A stretch of DNA of 64,000 nucleotides from Acanthacorydalis orientalis (lineage: Eukaryota > Arthropoda > Insecta > Megaloptera > Corydalidae): assembly GCA_034766995.1 (NCBI GenBank), contig CM068321.1:11341026-11405025 (forward strand), read 5' to 3'. Made by a program: the position numbers and the translations under genes. Below, piece after piece: positions 36,496-49,291 of this stretch. The notes beneath the pieces are model-generated. The model saw only the letters and a list, made by a program, of their open reading frames with translations. It ran no database searches and was not told the origin of the DNA. Numbering within the stretch: the stretch's first letter is position 1; the number at the start of each line of letters is the position of its first letter.

Positions 36496-38399
36496 TTCAA
36501 TTATATTATATATGATTTTAAAACGAGTTAATTACAGTTATAATAAAAAAAATATTGCACATGTATATTAACATCACTTGCTCTTGATTATTAGTGTATA
36601 ACTATTTAATTAATAATAATCACTGCATGCATATAATTAATTATAATCGGATATATACATGTCATATCTGTATACAGTACTTAATTGAACAGTGATGTTG
36701 CAATTTAATATTGTAAAATATAGTCGCACTAACAAAGAAAAACAATATAATGGGATCTTCACTTTTTATTAATAATAATACTTTGTCATTTTATAGAATT
36801 CAATACACAGTGATTAATAATTTATATTACTATGTATAAAATAATAATATATTTAAAAAAATCATATTATTTATAAAAAGTTAAATTAATGTTTCATATA
36901 TATATAATACAAAGCTGTCTTTAAAATTTATAAACAGATTTAAATAGTAATAATAAAGTCATAGTTCGTAATAAATTTACTATTGAGAGCATAGCATAAA
37001 ACGAAATTATTTGAAACTAGTATATAACCCTTCAAAAATTGACAGAAAAATATAAATAAAAAACTGTTTATAATTTTTTACAACATAATATATTTAAACA
37101 TAAAAAATACATAAGAACGAAACTTAATGAATTAAACTTGAAATATATGAGATGACAAAGCAAACATTCTCGTCACCATGAAATTTGTCCTGCGGATAAA
37201 GTGACGAGAAATGTAAGTTTTTATTATTTGAAATTTTTGAATGTTTAATAAAAACATGAAACGTTTGTTCATAATATCGAAATCAAGATAACTGGACATT
37301 CTCATAGAAAAATATTGTATCTGATATCATTTATCGTTCATGTTTATGGTATTTTTAAAAATTGTGGTTTTTAATCATTTCTATTATAGCCAGTTTCTGG
37401 AAAATAATTCTTTTTTAAATAACTGTATCTGTTAAAATACAGATCTGACCCTGTAGATAAATTCAAATTAACAAATGAATTTATTTTCTTCTAATAAATC
37501 ACAAACAAGATTTCAAGAAAAATTATTCAATAAATTATTATTCTTTGTTGCTTATGTGCAATTTAAAGACGATGCTTGAAAGAGCCAAAGTACAATAAAA
37601 ATATTTGTGATGTAAATTTGTATACATTTTTTAAGTCTGTCGTTCTATGAGATATTTATTAATAATTATATACTTAATTATATACTAAATTATTATTGAT
37701 ATGCACTTTTAAATGGATTTGACTAGAAAAATTGTTTGGAAGGTTATTACATTCTGTAGAGGAGTAAAAAATTGTTTTTTTTTAAAAAAAAGTGAATAGA
37801 GCTACAGTGTTAATGAATATTATTGAAATATTAATGTATTTTTCTATAAATCAATAACATTTTCAGTGTATTAAAATTAAATATTTTCATTTGTATATAT
37901 TTTGTACAAATTATAAATAATCAACATTTTTTTTACATTTCAATATTTTCAATTAATTTGTAATTGTTTCAAAATGAAAGTAATACAAATATTTCATAAA
38001 TTTAAATTTGTTTTGTGAAAAAAATACAAATGTTATTTTGTTTCTTTTTGATAGCATTTTTAATATTAATACTTTTTTGTTTTTAAATTGAATAAAAATG
38101 TATTTTTTGTTGAAATTCATTTTCAAACACAATACTTGTTTTGAAACAAAACAACTATTTATTAATTAACGTTTTAACTAGATGAGAATGACTTTCCTCT
38201 CAAAGAAAATTGATCCTGAAATGTGATAATATATAAGGATAACTTAAACTTTTTATGATCATCGTTAAGTTTATTTTTGTCGCCGGTGACTTGTAATCTC
38301 GACAAGTAAAGTCGAGATGTTGTTTTATAAATACGATGTTCGCAATTGTTCTTCCTGTCTTTCTCATCTTTTTAATAAATATTTAATATGAAATCTTAA
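35797..38399. other. AT-rich non-coding stretch
   Basis: A (TA)n tract lies at 36441-36493. GTAATTTGT and ACAAATTAC form a small hairpin at 36144-36166. GTCGAGAT/ATCTCGAC form another at 38297-38319. No gene recognised. Confidence 0.45.
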
Positions 38400-39010
38400 T
38401 TTCCCGTCATCTCGTAACTATTATTCACGTCGACGAGAACGTGATATTCAAACGGAGGGTGGATTCTCGAGATAAGTTATTGCGCCATGTATAATTGGCG
38501 TTGTTTCGCCCGACGGACAAATGGAAACGTTCATGGAAGCAACACGTTTTCATTAATAACAACAATTAATCTGACTATGAGATATTTTGTTGAGCAATCG
38601 TCCCGAAACAACAATATTTCGTCGGCAATGACAACCTAATTAGCGACAGGAGTCGACATGGCAGGCACAACAACAGCGCTGATGCCGCACCACCACCATC
38701 CATCCGCTGACGAGGATATCTGACGAACGCTTCTCCGGATGGTTAAGTGCGCGTCTGGCATCTACACAAGACGAGATACGGCACACAGCCTCCACTCTGT
38801 GTGTATTTACACACACACACACGCGCATACACACGCATACACTGCACGCACAGTACGCACACATGTCTGACATTCGATATCCGTCTTAGCGAAATGCCCA
38901 ATTAGCACGGTCCGATGATTCGGACGTCAATCATACATTAATTAGTATACACACTCGGCATTCAATTTACATGCCTCGTAGACAATACACGCCGAATCTA
39001 ATTATACAAT
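38400..39010. other. GC-richer island with (CA)n, candidate regulatory element
   Basis: CpG-containing complex sequence from 38410 to 38800, then ACACACACACACACGCGC and related CA/CG units (38808-38862), then TCCGATGATTCGGACGTC. The 77-codon minus-strand frame (38640-38873) is Cys/Val-rich only because it crosses the CA repeat, so I do not call it a gene. Confidence 0.35.
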
Positions 39011-39714
39011 TAATTAGCCAAGTTAGATATTGCGTTTAATAATCTCATTAATATTAATATTTGCAGAATTTTCAACGGTATCTTCAATAAATCAACAATT
39101 TATTCATTTTTGTACAACTGAAAATAATAATAATTATTTTTTAATTTAAAATTCACAAAAAAATGAAAAGGAATACAATTTTTTAAAAATATGTGAATCT
39201 AACCATTATAAAGTCAGTAATTAAAAACCACTTTATTAAATATTTGCATAAAGAATATACTTATACAATAGAACTCTGAATACAAATTATTTCTCTTTTT
39301 AGTTAACTTTCGTATTACTTCATAAAATCCATTTTTATATCAGATAAATGCACTCTAAATAAATTAAATTTGATGAAAAAACAATAAACGCTATTTATAT
39401 ATACTTAATAATTATGTACTTAACAATTTAAAGTTCTATATTTGTACTATCAAAGCTCTAAATATCTTATATTTTTTATTGAATTTCTAAAGACAAGCGT
39501 CCATAACTTTTAGATTTATTCAAACCCAATGAGACATTAAGCTTAAGTAAATATTGTACAAATTCAGTACAAATTGATATATTCAACAAATTTATTATAA
39601 TTAGTAAAATTATTACATCAAATTTAAAATTATAAGGACTATTACCAAAATTTATCAAATAACTAAAGATATATTAACTGTAAAGCCTATATGTAATATG
39701 TGGGGATGGTATTA
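39011..39714. other. AT-rich non-coding stretch
   Basis: No gene. The 60-codon minus-strand frame at 39476-39658 is A/T-driven. Confidence 0.5.
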
Positions 39715-39960
39715 TTAAAGTTTGTATGTGTCAAACACATTTTAAGAAGTTTAAGCCAGGTAATTTTAGTTTAGGTGATTTTCCACGAAATTTGTTAGCT
39801 AAAAGTGATTGATGAAGATGAGTTACAGACAATACTATTGATTATAGTATAACAATTCAAGAGTTTACTGTAAATTTCAATGTTTCTGAAACATGCATTG
39901 TTGAGATGCTTCATCGTCTTGGATTAGTTGCAAAGGTTAACTTTTGAGTTCACTTGTATT
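39715..39960 (+). pseudogene. Old mariner transposase N-terminal remnant
   Basis: The plus strand reads HFKKFKPGNFSLGDFPR, the typical mariner linker block before the GRP motif, then DEDELQTI and, after frame changes, TIQEFTVNFNVSETCIVEML and HRLGLVAKVN, which correspond to the second helix-turn-helix and the start of the catalytic domain. The family differs from the 35236 copies. No terminal repeats could be placed and the rest is gone. Confidence 0.65.
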
Positions 39961-40028
39961 GAATTGGGAAAATAAATTAATAAACTGATTTTAAAATTGT
40001 GTGTTTCCAAAAAGTTTTGTTAACATTT

Positions 40029-40068
<40 letters not shown>

Positions 40069-41525
40069 GAGTATATATAAATTTATATGAAATATTTTAA
40101 TAAATTATATTTTTCGAACTTATAACAAATAGTAAAGGGATTTTTTTCAATTTTTGAATCAATAACACACACACACATCCTTATCCTAATATATACTATC
40201 ATATAACTTTTTCACAAGATATATTTTTAAACAAAATGGGGGAATAATAAAAAATAATTTTCTTGCTTTATTTTGTTGCAAATGTCTTGATTAAACTTTT
40301 ATAAATTATCTTCCGTGTTGATACTAAAAATAAGATTTTGTGAGAGATATAATTAAAAATAAATATTCGAATATTTGATATAAATAATTAGAAAAATCAA
40401 TTACTAACAATTATTCCTAAAATAAAATTGAAATGAAATACTTAATTGAAAATATTGTAAAGGTTTCAGTCAACATTTTTATTTAGTTAAATATAATATG
40501 TATTATTATATAATGCTAAAATTTTATTAAATACTAGTGTATAGTACGCAAAGTTGTTTTGATTGTAAAACAGTACATACTTTTTACAGATTTTTTTTGG
40601 ATACAAAATGATAAGTGATTAAGCATTTCAATAATTACTTTAATTAATTAACACTATCACAGACGAATTTTTCAGTTACCCACAAACTATTATACAAAAA
40701 CCTATATAAATATATATATGAAAGTAACAATTATTTTAAGTAAAAGAAGCGTCACCAAAGATAAATTAATACTTACCCACTAATGCAGATTTTCATTAGG
40801 CTCACTTTCCTTCAATTTATTTTAACTGAACATGAAACTCGTTAAAAGACAAATATAAAGATAATTAAGAGCATTTCCGTACACTTTTTTATATGTTTAT
40901 CATTAATGTGCTCAGTTTTAATTTATAAAATACTCGTATACGTTTTAACCCGTTTAATTAACCCCTATGGAATTTTATCATGTTTACAACGTATTTATTT
41001 TTAGAGAAATCAACATCCTATAAAGTTAATTTCAATTAATTTGAAATGAATTTCAAATGTTTTATTTGTTTATTGTTTATTTGTTTTATTTAATGTTTTA
41101 TTTGTGTTTTTAAAGAATCATCAAGTAATAATTTTTGTTATTTAATTGACTTTAATCAGATGTTCTTAATTATTATTTATGTTAGAATTTATTTAAAACA
41201 ATTTTTGATTTACTCGTTAATCAAAAATTCTCTTATTTTCTGTTTATTCAATTGAAATTACAATTTAAGTGAGACAAAATTTAAACTTAATTATATTTAA
41301 TTGTGTCTTTGAGACATTCCTATTTTACAGACATAAATTAATTACAAATAAAGTGTAGAAACAATATATTTTTGGTAAGAGATTTCTAACATAAATAACT
41401 TCTTCTTAAAAGATTTTAAACATAAATAACTGTAAGACTTTTAGTTATTTATTAATGTATTTTTTATTTTTTTATGATATATAAGGCTAAGCGAATCAAT
41501 ATTAATTCAAAATAAATAATAAAGT

Positions 41526-41565
<40 letters not shown>

Positions 41566-42335
41566 CATAAATATTAATTTTGTAAATAATCTTATATATA
41601 TATATATATATATAGTATTATTTACAAAATGAATATTTAAAGTTCATGGTAGAATATTATGAATGAAAATATAAATAGGATGGAAAGTAATTACCTTTTT
41701 TAATAATCGAATTTTAATTTATTACGCATAAATTAAATATTCATTGTTTCTATATTGTTTTATTATTGTTATTTAAGAGGTAAACAATATGACAGACAAA
41801 TCAATAAAAAATATTCATTTTAAAAGAGAAAGTATTTAAATATACCATTTTTAAATGATGTTTTTTATGAATATTTATTAACCTGAATCTATAATAATTC
41901 AGTAAATTATGAAAATTGAAAATAATAATTGAATTTAAAAAACAAAATTGAATACACAACAAAGTACAAAACTGCATAGTTGTTAGTATCTTTATCGTCG
42001 AGTTTGGGGTGTGACAATAAAGGAATGAGATTGAGTGATTAATATTACTTATGTAATACTCTTTATAGTGTGTTGTTTCGCAGTGTCTTGCCTGGTCCTA
42101 ATTGTTTTCATACGGTGAAAACTAGAAAATAGTGTTTGAGTTACACTTATTTTTATAGAATATATTTTATTATCATCGCCAGAAATGTGCGATAGAAAAA
42201 AATTAATTTCAAATTTTTACTTGAATATAATAAAAGTAAAACTAAAATTCACATTACACCAAAAAATGTTCATGGTTATATAACAACAAAATATTATCCT
42301 TTTTGAATGGCATTAAAGATTTCCAGATAATCGAG
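39961..42335. other. AT-rich stretch with TA tracts
   Basis: TA tracts at 40029-40067 and 41529-41613. The latter is partly inside a hairpin. A weakly complex segment at 42000-42130 is unassigned. No gene. Confidence 0.45.
41570..41637. repeat. Hairpin with (TA)n loop
   Basis: AATATTAATTTTGTAAATAA plus one T (41570-41590) pairs with 41617-41637 with a single mismatch; the loop is a TA tract. Confidence 0.85.
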
Positions 42336-42339
42336 AAAT

Positions 42340-42910
42340 TGAGCACCATACTTCGAAATCAAGTCGTTCTAAAACTACAAACATTGATGAAGATATTCAA
42401 AATTGTCGAAATTTCGCGCGGTGACCACTCCTCGATTAATAGAATGATGTATAAGATGTTAAACTGAATTAGGAATCAGATCGCAAGCATTTGATCAAAA
42501 ATTTGTGCATAAAAATGGAATGCATAAAAATGGAATGCATAAAAAATATGCTCAAAGGTCTGATGGGAAAATAAGATATCTGTTGAAATCTAAACAGACC
42601 TTCTTAAAATATTTAAAAAAGAAAACGTGGCGAATCACGGGTGTTCCAATAAGACCCGAATTTTAAAATCCAACACTTCCAGTAGAAACAACAAGAGACC
42701 AGAAGACAAGATCACTTTCTAAATTGAAAATAATATGAAATATTTTTCTAACATTAAAGGTATTCTACATTAAAAATATCTAGAACAGAAATTGCCAGTC
42801 AATTACTGTTATTTCTATATTCATGCCTATAAGAATATTATAGGGCGTTTAAGAGAATTAGAAACAAATTGTAAGAAAAGTTCAGTTGTTGTCCTACAAG
42901 TGAATTATTT
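42340..42910 (+). pseudogene. Decayed mariner-superfamily transposase
   Basis: Fragments in shifting frames follow the order expected for a mariner protein: SKSSRSKTTNIDEDIQN (linker and helix-turn-helix start), INRMMYKML, LKSNTSSRNNKRPEDK (the region after the DESW block), FSNIKGILH (FFDxxGIxH block) and LPVNYCYFYIHAYKNIIGRL (the QTVNxxFY...LKRLRE block). Stops and frameshifts are frequent. The GILH and VN-FY blocks place it nearer to the mariner group with FFDSKGIVH than to the copy at 22170. Terminal repeats not found. Confidence 0.6.
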
Positions 42911-43184
42911 ATTATGTTAATTTACCCTTTTTACTCAAAGAAACAATTATTTGTTTAAAATCAAATTACAACGATGGTGTACTCGATTTAATTTAAAACC
43001 TTACTAGTTGTGACATTTTTCTGTAATTGAAACTAAAAATATATCTGAAAAGAAAACATTTCGATGAAATTGAGTACATAAAGAGGAGTACAACTTAATA
43101 CTTAAAGATCATTCCCGAAATTGACTTCAAAAATATTTCAAAGTATGAAAGAAAAAAATTGAAATTTGCGTTATAGGTTCAAAT
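42911..43184. other. AT-rich non-coding stretch
   Basis: Possibly the distal remnant of the preceding transposase; nothing definite. Confidence 0.35.
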
Positions 43185-43345
43185 TTGATTATACCTCGAT
43201 GCTCTGTAAATGATAACATCATCATCGAAATGCGTATAAGTAACAATCAAAAATGATTTATTGGACGTTTTTTCAGAAAAAAATTCTTTGGTTTGCAGGA
43301 TGGAAGAATTCATTTGTGAAAATGAATTAAAGTCAATGAAAACTA
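43185..43345 (+). repeat. Dispersed repeat family B, copy 3
   Basis: ATGCGTATAAGTAACAATCA matches the core of copy 1. The following TCTTTGGTTTGCAGGATGGA block matches, in reverse orientation, the segment upstream of the core in copy 4 (44830-44900). An 85-codon minus-strand frame (43179-43436) covers it with no motif. Confidence 0.45.
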
Positions 43346-43553
43346 TTTTGTAGAGAACAACTTTGAAACCCCTTAACATTTGAATAATGGATAATGGATA
43401 TAATAATTTTTTGGATACAATCTTTTTTTCTTGCATTTCGTAGTAATTTCACTTAAAAATCTAAAAAAAAAATAAAAGTTACAAAATTATAAATTAATTA
43501 ATAGAAATAAAAGTTTTCTAATAATACTTACGTTTTATTCTATTCTATTTATC

Positions 43554-43595
<42 letters not shown>

Positions 43596-44222
43596 CAAAT
43601 TGCATATCGTTTTATATTCCACTGTCGGATGTTTACAAAACTGTCTGCACACAAACCGAATGCATTTCTTTTGCAGTGTAATGCAATTCAACGATGCTTT
43701 TATACTAACTGTGCGGAATATTATATTTGCTGTAAACAGAGATGTTCTTATAATTATATTCGCTGCAGGCGATACGTCGGTGTTGTTCTCTATTTTGCAA
43801 AATAAAATATTTCCGATAACACATTCTGCAGTAACGAATAGACAAGTAAGTTAATAACATCATCGAGATAGTGTTGTACAATATGTAATTAAAGTGTACA
43901 GACATAATTTATATTGGTACTGCTGTGATTTTTTTATAGTTCGTTGGGTAAACTTTATAATGATTTAATAATGTTATGATAAACATTTATTTTAATTAAA
44001 AATCAAGATAGAATTTTAGACTTGTTTTAATTGGATACTTATTTTGTTTGAATTATGTCAATTTGATTGCATCGATGTATGGAAATTTAATTTTGTTATA
44101 AAAACTTTTTTAAATGAATTTATAATGGTAATCATTTTATCATTTTGACAAATGTTTTTTATGTAATTAATGTTTTTGTAATTTACTTTTTCAATTTATT
44201 CCTTTAAAATGATTAGTGTAAC

Positions 44223-44225
<3 letters not shown>
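43346..44225. other. Spacer with (TA)n at 43556-43592
   Basis: The part 43593-43860, just after the TA tract, is more complex and gives overlapping frames on both strands (43591-43854 plus, 43705-43905 minus). I see no domain in either. A donor-like AAAAC then GTAAGTATT lies on the minus strand near 43532. Confidence 0.4.
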
Positions 44226-44288
<63 letters not shown>

Positions 44289-44323
44289 TATATATATAAT
44301 ATATATATATATATATAATATAT

Positions 44324-44355
<32 letters not shown>

Positions 44356-44359
44356 ATAT

Positions 44360-44393
<34 letters not shown>

Positions 44394-44413
44394 ATATATA
44401 ATATATATATATA
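44226..44413. repeat. (TA)n with a periodic phase break
   Basis: Roughly 190 bases of TA in which a doubled A (ATAATA) recurs about every 14-28 bases, so that the tract is a ladder of short TA blocks. It generates mirrored Tyr-Ile frames on both strands. Confidence 0.95.
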
Positions 44414-44829
44414 ACATATTTGTAAAAAATGATTAGTAAATTAAGAGATTTGATTACAAAAGATTTTTTAAATATTCAAAACTTTATCAGGAATTTAATT
44501 GATTTATACTATAAAATCATATTTATTTCAATGTAGAGCTGTGTTTATATTTCTTTTTAAATTTACATACGAAAATTATATCAATTAATAGACTTTTTGG
44601 TGTCAGCACACCTTTTCTTTAATCGTTTAACATAAAATAATAAAGTGATATGAAAAAATTTTGTATTAATTTTAAAAACTTATATATTCTAAAGAAAACA
44701 TTATCTATTTTTATCACTAATTGTCTGTGACACGTATTCATCCAAAATGAAGGCAGCTGTACGGATAATTTTTTTTACACATATTTGGCATAAGCTTGGG
44801 ATTGCATTTCAGTTCTTATTTTTTTCCGG
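44414..44829. other. AT-rich non-coding stretch
   Basis: Nothing recognisable; the 65-codon frame at 44747-44944 overlaps repeat family B. Confidence 0.45.
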
Positions 44830-45010
44830 AATAGTTCATATTTTCGTTTTAGTTGACTTAATTTTACTTTTTCACAAATTATTTATTTTTTCATCCTACA
44901 AACCAGAATTTCTCTACTTTAGCACTCTGGAAATGATTGAATAGCCATCTAAATGCCCATAATCAAGAATCAAAAAAGATCAATTATCATTTATTGAAAA
45001 TTTTTGACCA
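44830..45010 (+). repeat. Dispersed repeat family B, copy 4
   Basis: The left part (CATCCTACAAACCAGAATTT) is the reverse complement of the right-hand block of copy 3. CACTCTGGAAATGATTG and TAATCAAGAATCAAAAAAGA then match the centre of copies 1 and 3. This copy shows that the family has inverted blocks on both sides of its core. Confidence 0.45.
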
Positions 45011-45189
45011 AATATATGTATTTATTTGAATCATAAACACGTACGTCTATATTTGTACGTATTCCCGTATGACATATCTATAAATATAAATTCATATTTG
45101 TACATATATGCAAATATATCTGCAGATATTCAGGTTTTACGAAAGTGCATATATTTTTTATTTGAATTCTGCATCAGCATAAGGTGTGC

Positions 45190-45560
45190 TATACGGTATA
45201 AGTTGCCTGCCGTAAATTCTACACGTTTCCTATACAGCGAAATAAATAAAATCTCAAAGAGCATTTTTAATCCCTGGCGACCTCGGCGAGCAAACAGGCA
45301 GGGCTCGTAGCCAGTCAGAGTTATACAGTCAGCCAGCCAGGCAGGCAGGCAAACACGACGACAAGATGGATGACCGGAAAATTTCTTTTGACTTTAATAC
45401 TTATACATTATAGAATGAAACTGTGTTATATGGGCTCGTCTACACGCTACTGGTTCAAGCCTTTTTTATTTTTTGTTTCGGACGTCTGACTAAATAAAAG
45501 AGAACTCCGACGTAACGTCCTTGTCGCCGTTAACACAAACACAACACATACTCACACAAG
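45190..45560. other. GC-richer island with CAGG/CAGC repeats
   Basis: CCTGGCGACCTCGGCGAGC at 45272-45290 and CAGCCAGCCAGGCAGGCAGG at 45331-45350 are the densest part. The 94-codon frame at 45026-45310 ends in it but has no motif. Candidate regulatory element on composition only. Confidence 0.35.
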
Positions 45561-47529
45561 CGTATATACACACGTACTAGAAAAAAACACGAAGATATCT
45601 TCATAAATACGATTATGCCGGTTTCTTTTCCTTCTTCTGTCGTAATTTTCAACGTAATATGCGTAAGATCGTTCCTTACACTCCATAAATAATGGTAATT
45701 TGAATTATGATCTTTAAATTTACGACAGTGTTCGATGTTGTTTCCAATTCGGTTTTTATAGGGATGTTTAGTGTTTATTAGTTTTTTTCTGTGTTTCACA
45801 GAGCGTGAAAAATATTTGATATATGAGTTGGAAGTTACTTTAAAATTTTAAATGTCTTCGATTTTTCTTTCTTTCATAAGATTTAAATACTTTTTAAAAG
45901 TTTGACTACGTTTAAGTTATTATATTTATCAATGTTTGAAGTAAATTCATTCAATCATCTCAAATATTTTTTAAGGATTACAGTTTATATATATAAGTAT
46001 GTATTACAGTGGATTTTATTGAGTATAGTAATTTAACATAACTAAAATAAAGTAGTAATGGTAATTTCAATTATTTAAATTGAATAAAAATAATTTGATT
46101 TTTTTTAATAATGAAGTATTTACAGTCACTAGTTGTAAAAGCTCTTTAATTATTGTATTTTATTTTAAGTAAAATATTTCTGTTTGAAATTTTATATAAT
46201 TAACCAGTTTCTTTATAAAGTTAAGTAATATTGAAAACATCACACACAACATAGTTTTGAGACTATAGCTAAAGTGGCTTTCACAAAAGATTTTTTTACT
46301 CACCTCACAAAAGAAAACATACATTTATGATAAAAATATTCAATAATTGATTTTTGATCAATTTTGATTATTGATTCTGTGCATTTTGATAACGAACCAT
46401 AATCTATAGATTACAACCAATAAATTCTTAAATGGATATTAATGCGAGAAGAATGAAAAAAAATAATGAAAATTTTTCTATACTTTACAGTATCTTGTTC
46501 TCTATTTGAATTAATACCACTTAAAATTCTAATTTACTTTTTGACCATTAAATATACATAAACACAAAAAAAAACATAACTGACTTCTTTCAACTCACTG
46601 CTGTTATTTTAAATATTTTTTACAGAAAAACACATTCCTGTAATATCATATATGTTATGTTTGCATAAATTTCCTTTCTGTGATTTTTCTTTAATTTTTA
46701 AAAATAAAAATGAAGCTAAAAGAATGAGAATAGATGAGATTTAAACTATTCATAATAATAGAACTGTAGAACTTGCATTCTAAAACTGACTTCGAAGTAA
46801 AACAATGGAACCAGTACATATAGACTAGGAAAGATTACTTTCAAGAAGACAGCACATTATATAAATTTATGAAGCTTATTCTTTAAAATGAAAGCTGAAT
46901 GCTTGAATTTTTGATTGGATTTCACTTATCCAAAGTGAAATAATGTACTTGAAGATAGAGTGTAATTCTTGTAATAAATGTACTGATCAATTTTACTTTG
47001 AAATAATGTAGCTCTGTGTGGAATATTTGAATTGTATTAATTTTTTTGTAATACTTGCCATTGACTTATAAGTCACTATTTCTTGACTTTGCTGAGTCAA
47101 ATGATCTCTTTTTTTAACAACAAATCAAATTCAAAATTATTTTATTTATTACACAAAATTTAGTAATTAAAATATTTTTTATTTTTTATTTAAATCATTC
47201 TTTTTATAATAAAATTCAATTTTTAATAAGTAGGCATGTTTATTTCAGCCAAATATATTATTGATCTATTTAAGAATTAACGAGATACACATGACTGGGA
47301 ATATCATCAGTAATATTTTAAATAATGATGTAAAATTCAGTAATACTTATACAGGTGTTAAAATTGTTTGTTATTTATTTTAATATTTAAATTATCTTGT
47401 TTCACGGAAAGTATAAAATTCTAGGTATTTTTTAATTGTAAATTACGCTAGTGTAAATAATTCTACGTAGTTCATCATTCTATACCTCTCACGAGCATTG
47501 ATTTCCGAAACTAATTAACTTTTTTAAAA
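45561..47529. other. AT-rich non-coding stretch
   Basis: The minus strand near 46290-46305 has TTTTCTTTTGTGAG followed by GTGAGT, a weak splice-like pair. No gene or element. Confidence 0.45.
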
Positions 47530-48230
47530 AAATCTAATTAGTGACGAAGCTTACTAGCGTATCCGAAACCACGTGCTGATTCGATTGTTAAACGTCTTGT
47601 GCCGAAAAACTGTCAAAACAATTTAATATTTTAATAGTGCACGATAATATATTCGAGTTAATTTGCTACATTTTGAATTCTAGATTTCCCAAGACGTGTG
47701 TCGCTCGACTTTCGACAACGGGCTTTGTCATGTTTTGAACATATTTATGTAAACATGTACACGCACGCACCCACAACCAGCCACCACCTATCGTCCCGAC
47801 CGGCCTGTCGACCGACAGGCCGGGTTTCGCCCGTCAAAACCGAACACCCATCCAAGCAGTCGACCCACTCACCCGCACACGTACCACCCACACCAAAACT
47901 AATGTATCACAGCGGCAATACAACAGAGGCTGCGGCTACATCATCGTAACATTATGTCAAAACGGATGTGAACTTAGTTGAAACCATAATTTGAATATTA
48001 CAGCGGTAAAATGTTATTTCAGATGACGACGAACAATTTATACGCATAGAGAATCACAATGTAAAACATTACTCGAACATCCACTTCAATTTAAAATGGC
48101 CATACTTGTTCCATAAAATCAGCTTGGATCGTACGCTCCACCGTAGTCTCTTGAAATATTATTCTATTGTGGATTCAGAGTATTTACTGTTTATGTTGTA
48201 CGCGTCGCATATTCTCTAGATACGTATTAA
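47530..48230. other. GC-richer island with a perfect GC palindrome
   Basis: The strongest G+C contrast of the window lies at 47755-47900. It includes CCGGCCTGTCG and its exact complement separated by two bases (about 47799-47822), followed by ACCCACTCACCCGCACACG. The 83-codon plus-strand frame (47698-47949) is Pro/Thr/His-rich from the CCAC/CACC words and I do not think it codes. Candidate regulatory element. Confidence 0.35.
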
Positions 48231-49291
48231 GCTTATTAAAATATTAGTTTCGAGAAGAAAAAATAAAAAAAGTTACTTTAAATTTCACTCACATCCTAAA
48301 TAATACAAACAGGGGCACGTAAATGTCCTTCATGTTTTATACAACGCTATGAAGCCGTTTTTCCAGTAAGAAATTATAATAATAATATACTCTATGTAAC
48401 TAGCTTCTTGAAGGATTTACATCAAAGGACATCGAAAACAATGTCTTCGAAATGTAAACCATTTTCTTGTAAATGCTCTCATATACAAAGATACATTTTG
48501 CTCTAGTTTCTGTAAAGCACTCATTGGAACACTGATCTGTATTCAATTTGTTTCCGGTGTAGTTGAATGACTTACAATAATTAATTTGATGATCGTTAAG
48601 GAATTATGCGTGGTTAATCTATCATATCGATTTGCAATTCAACAATTTGATTTCGGTAAAATGAAATAGATCTTTTTTTAAAAAAAAACTATAAAAGCTG
48701 TAATAAAATTAGTATATTTGTAATTAATTACTTTTATTAAGATTTTTAAAATTGTCTTTGAAAATGAATAATATTTTTTTAAAAAAAATATAATTGTATT
48801 TGTTTCAGTTTCTACATATTTAATTTTACTTTATTTTACTCCAAAAAGGCTTCTTAAAAGTCAATGATCTAATATATTTTTAGATATTAAATTTTTTAAT
48901 TATAGTTTTATGCGAATTTGTTTAAAGTTTAATATAATTGAAATAAACTCTCGTCATTCTCAGGTCGAAATGGAATTAAAATTTAAGTTTTATCTGAAAA
49001 TGATGAAAGTAAAAGCCAATCGTAGAAGAAACTATTTGACTTAAAAGATTTTTCTAGTTCACATTTTTTTTACAAAAATGAGAGGTATAGAAATTTTTAA
49101 AAATATTTATTCTTCATACAAATTTTTTAAAATCCAATTATTTTTGATCTACTTCCAGAAATTTTTTAGAGTTTATTCTAAATACAAAGATCAGATTGAA
49201 TGGTTTTAATACAATATTCTGTAGTGCATCTTATATCTTTAGTGTAAAAATTATAAACTATTATTATTATCTATTTGAAGAAAGACAGTTA
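48231..49291. other. AT-rich non-coding stretch
   Basis: Nothing recognisable after the island fades at about 48560. Confidence 0.5.

Noticed and set aside
37448..37475. ACCCTGTAGAT, resembling the start of microRNA miR-10
   Set aside because: The match ends after 11 bases, the rest of the mature sequence is absent, and the flanks do not form the expected precursor hairpin.
38640..38873. Cys-rich 77-codon frame resembling a small secreted peptide
   Set aside because: The Cys and Val codons come from the antisense of a (CA)n/(CG) repeat; there is no signal peptide or cysteine framework.
44196..44417. Mirrored 73- and 61-codon Tyr-Ile frames
   Set aside because: Pure TA microsatellite.
46285..46310. 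Minus-strand pyrimidine tract, GAG and GTGAGT, as a second ratchet site
   Set aside because: The acceptor would end in GAG, which is disfavoured; weaker than the plus-strand site at 28687.
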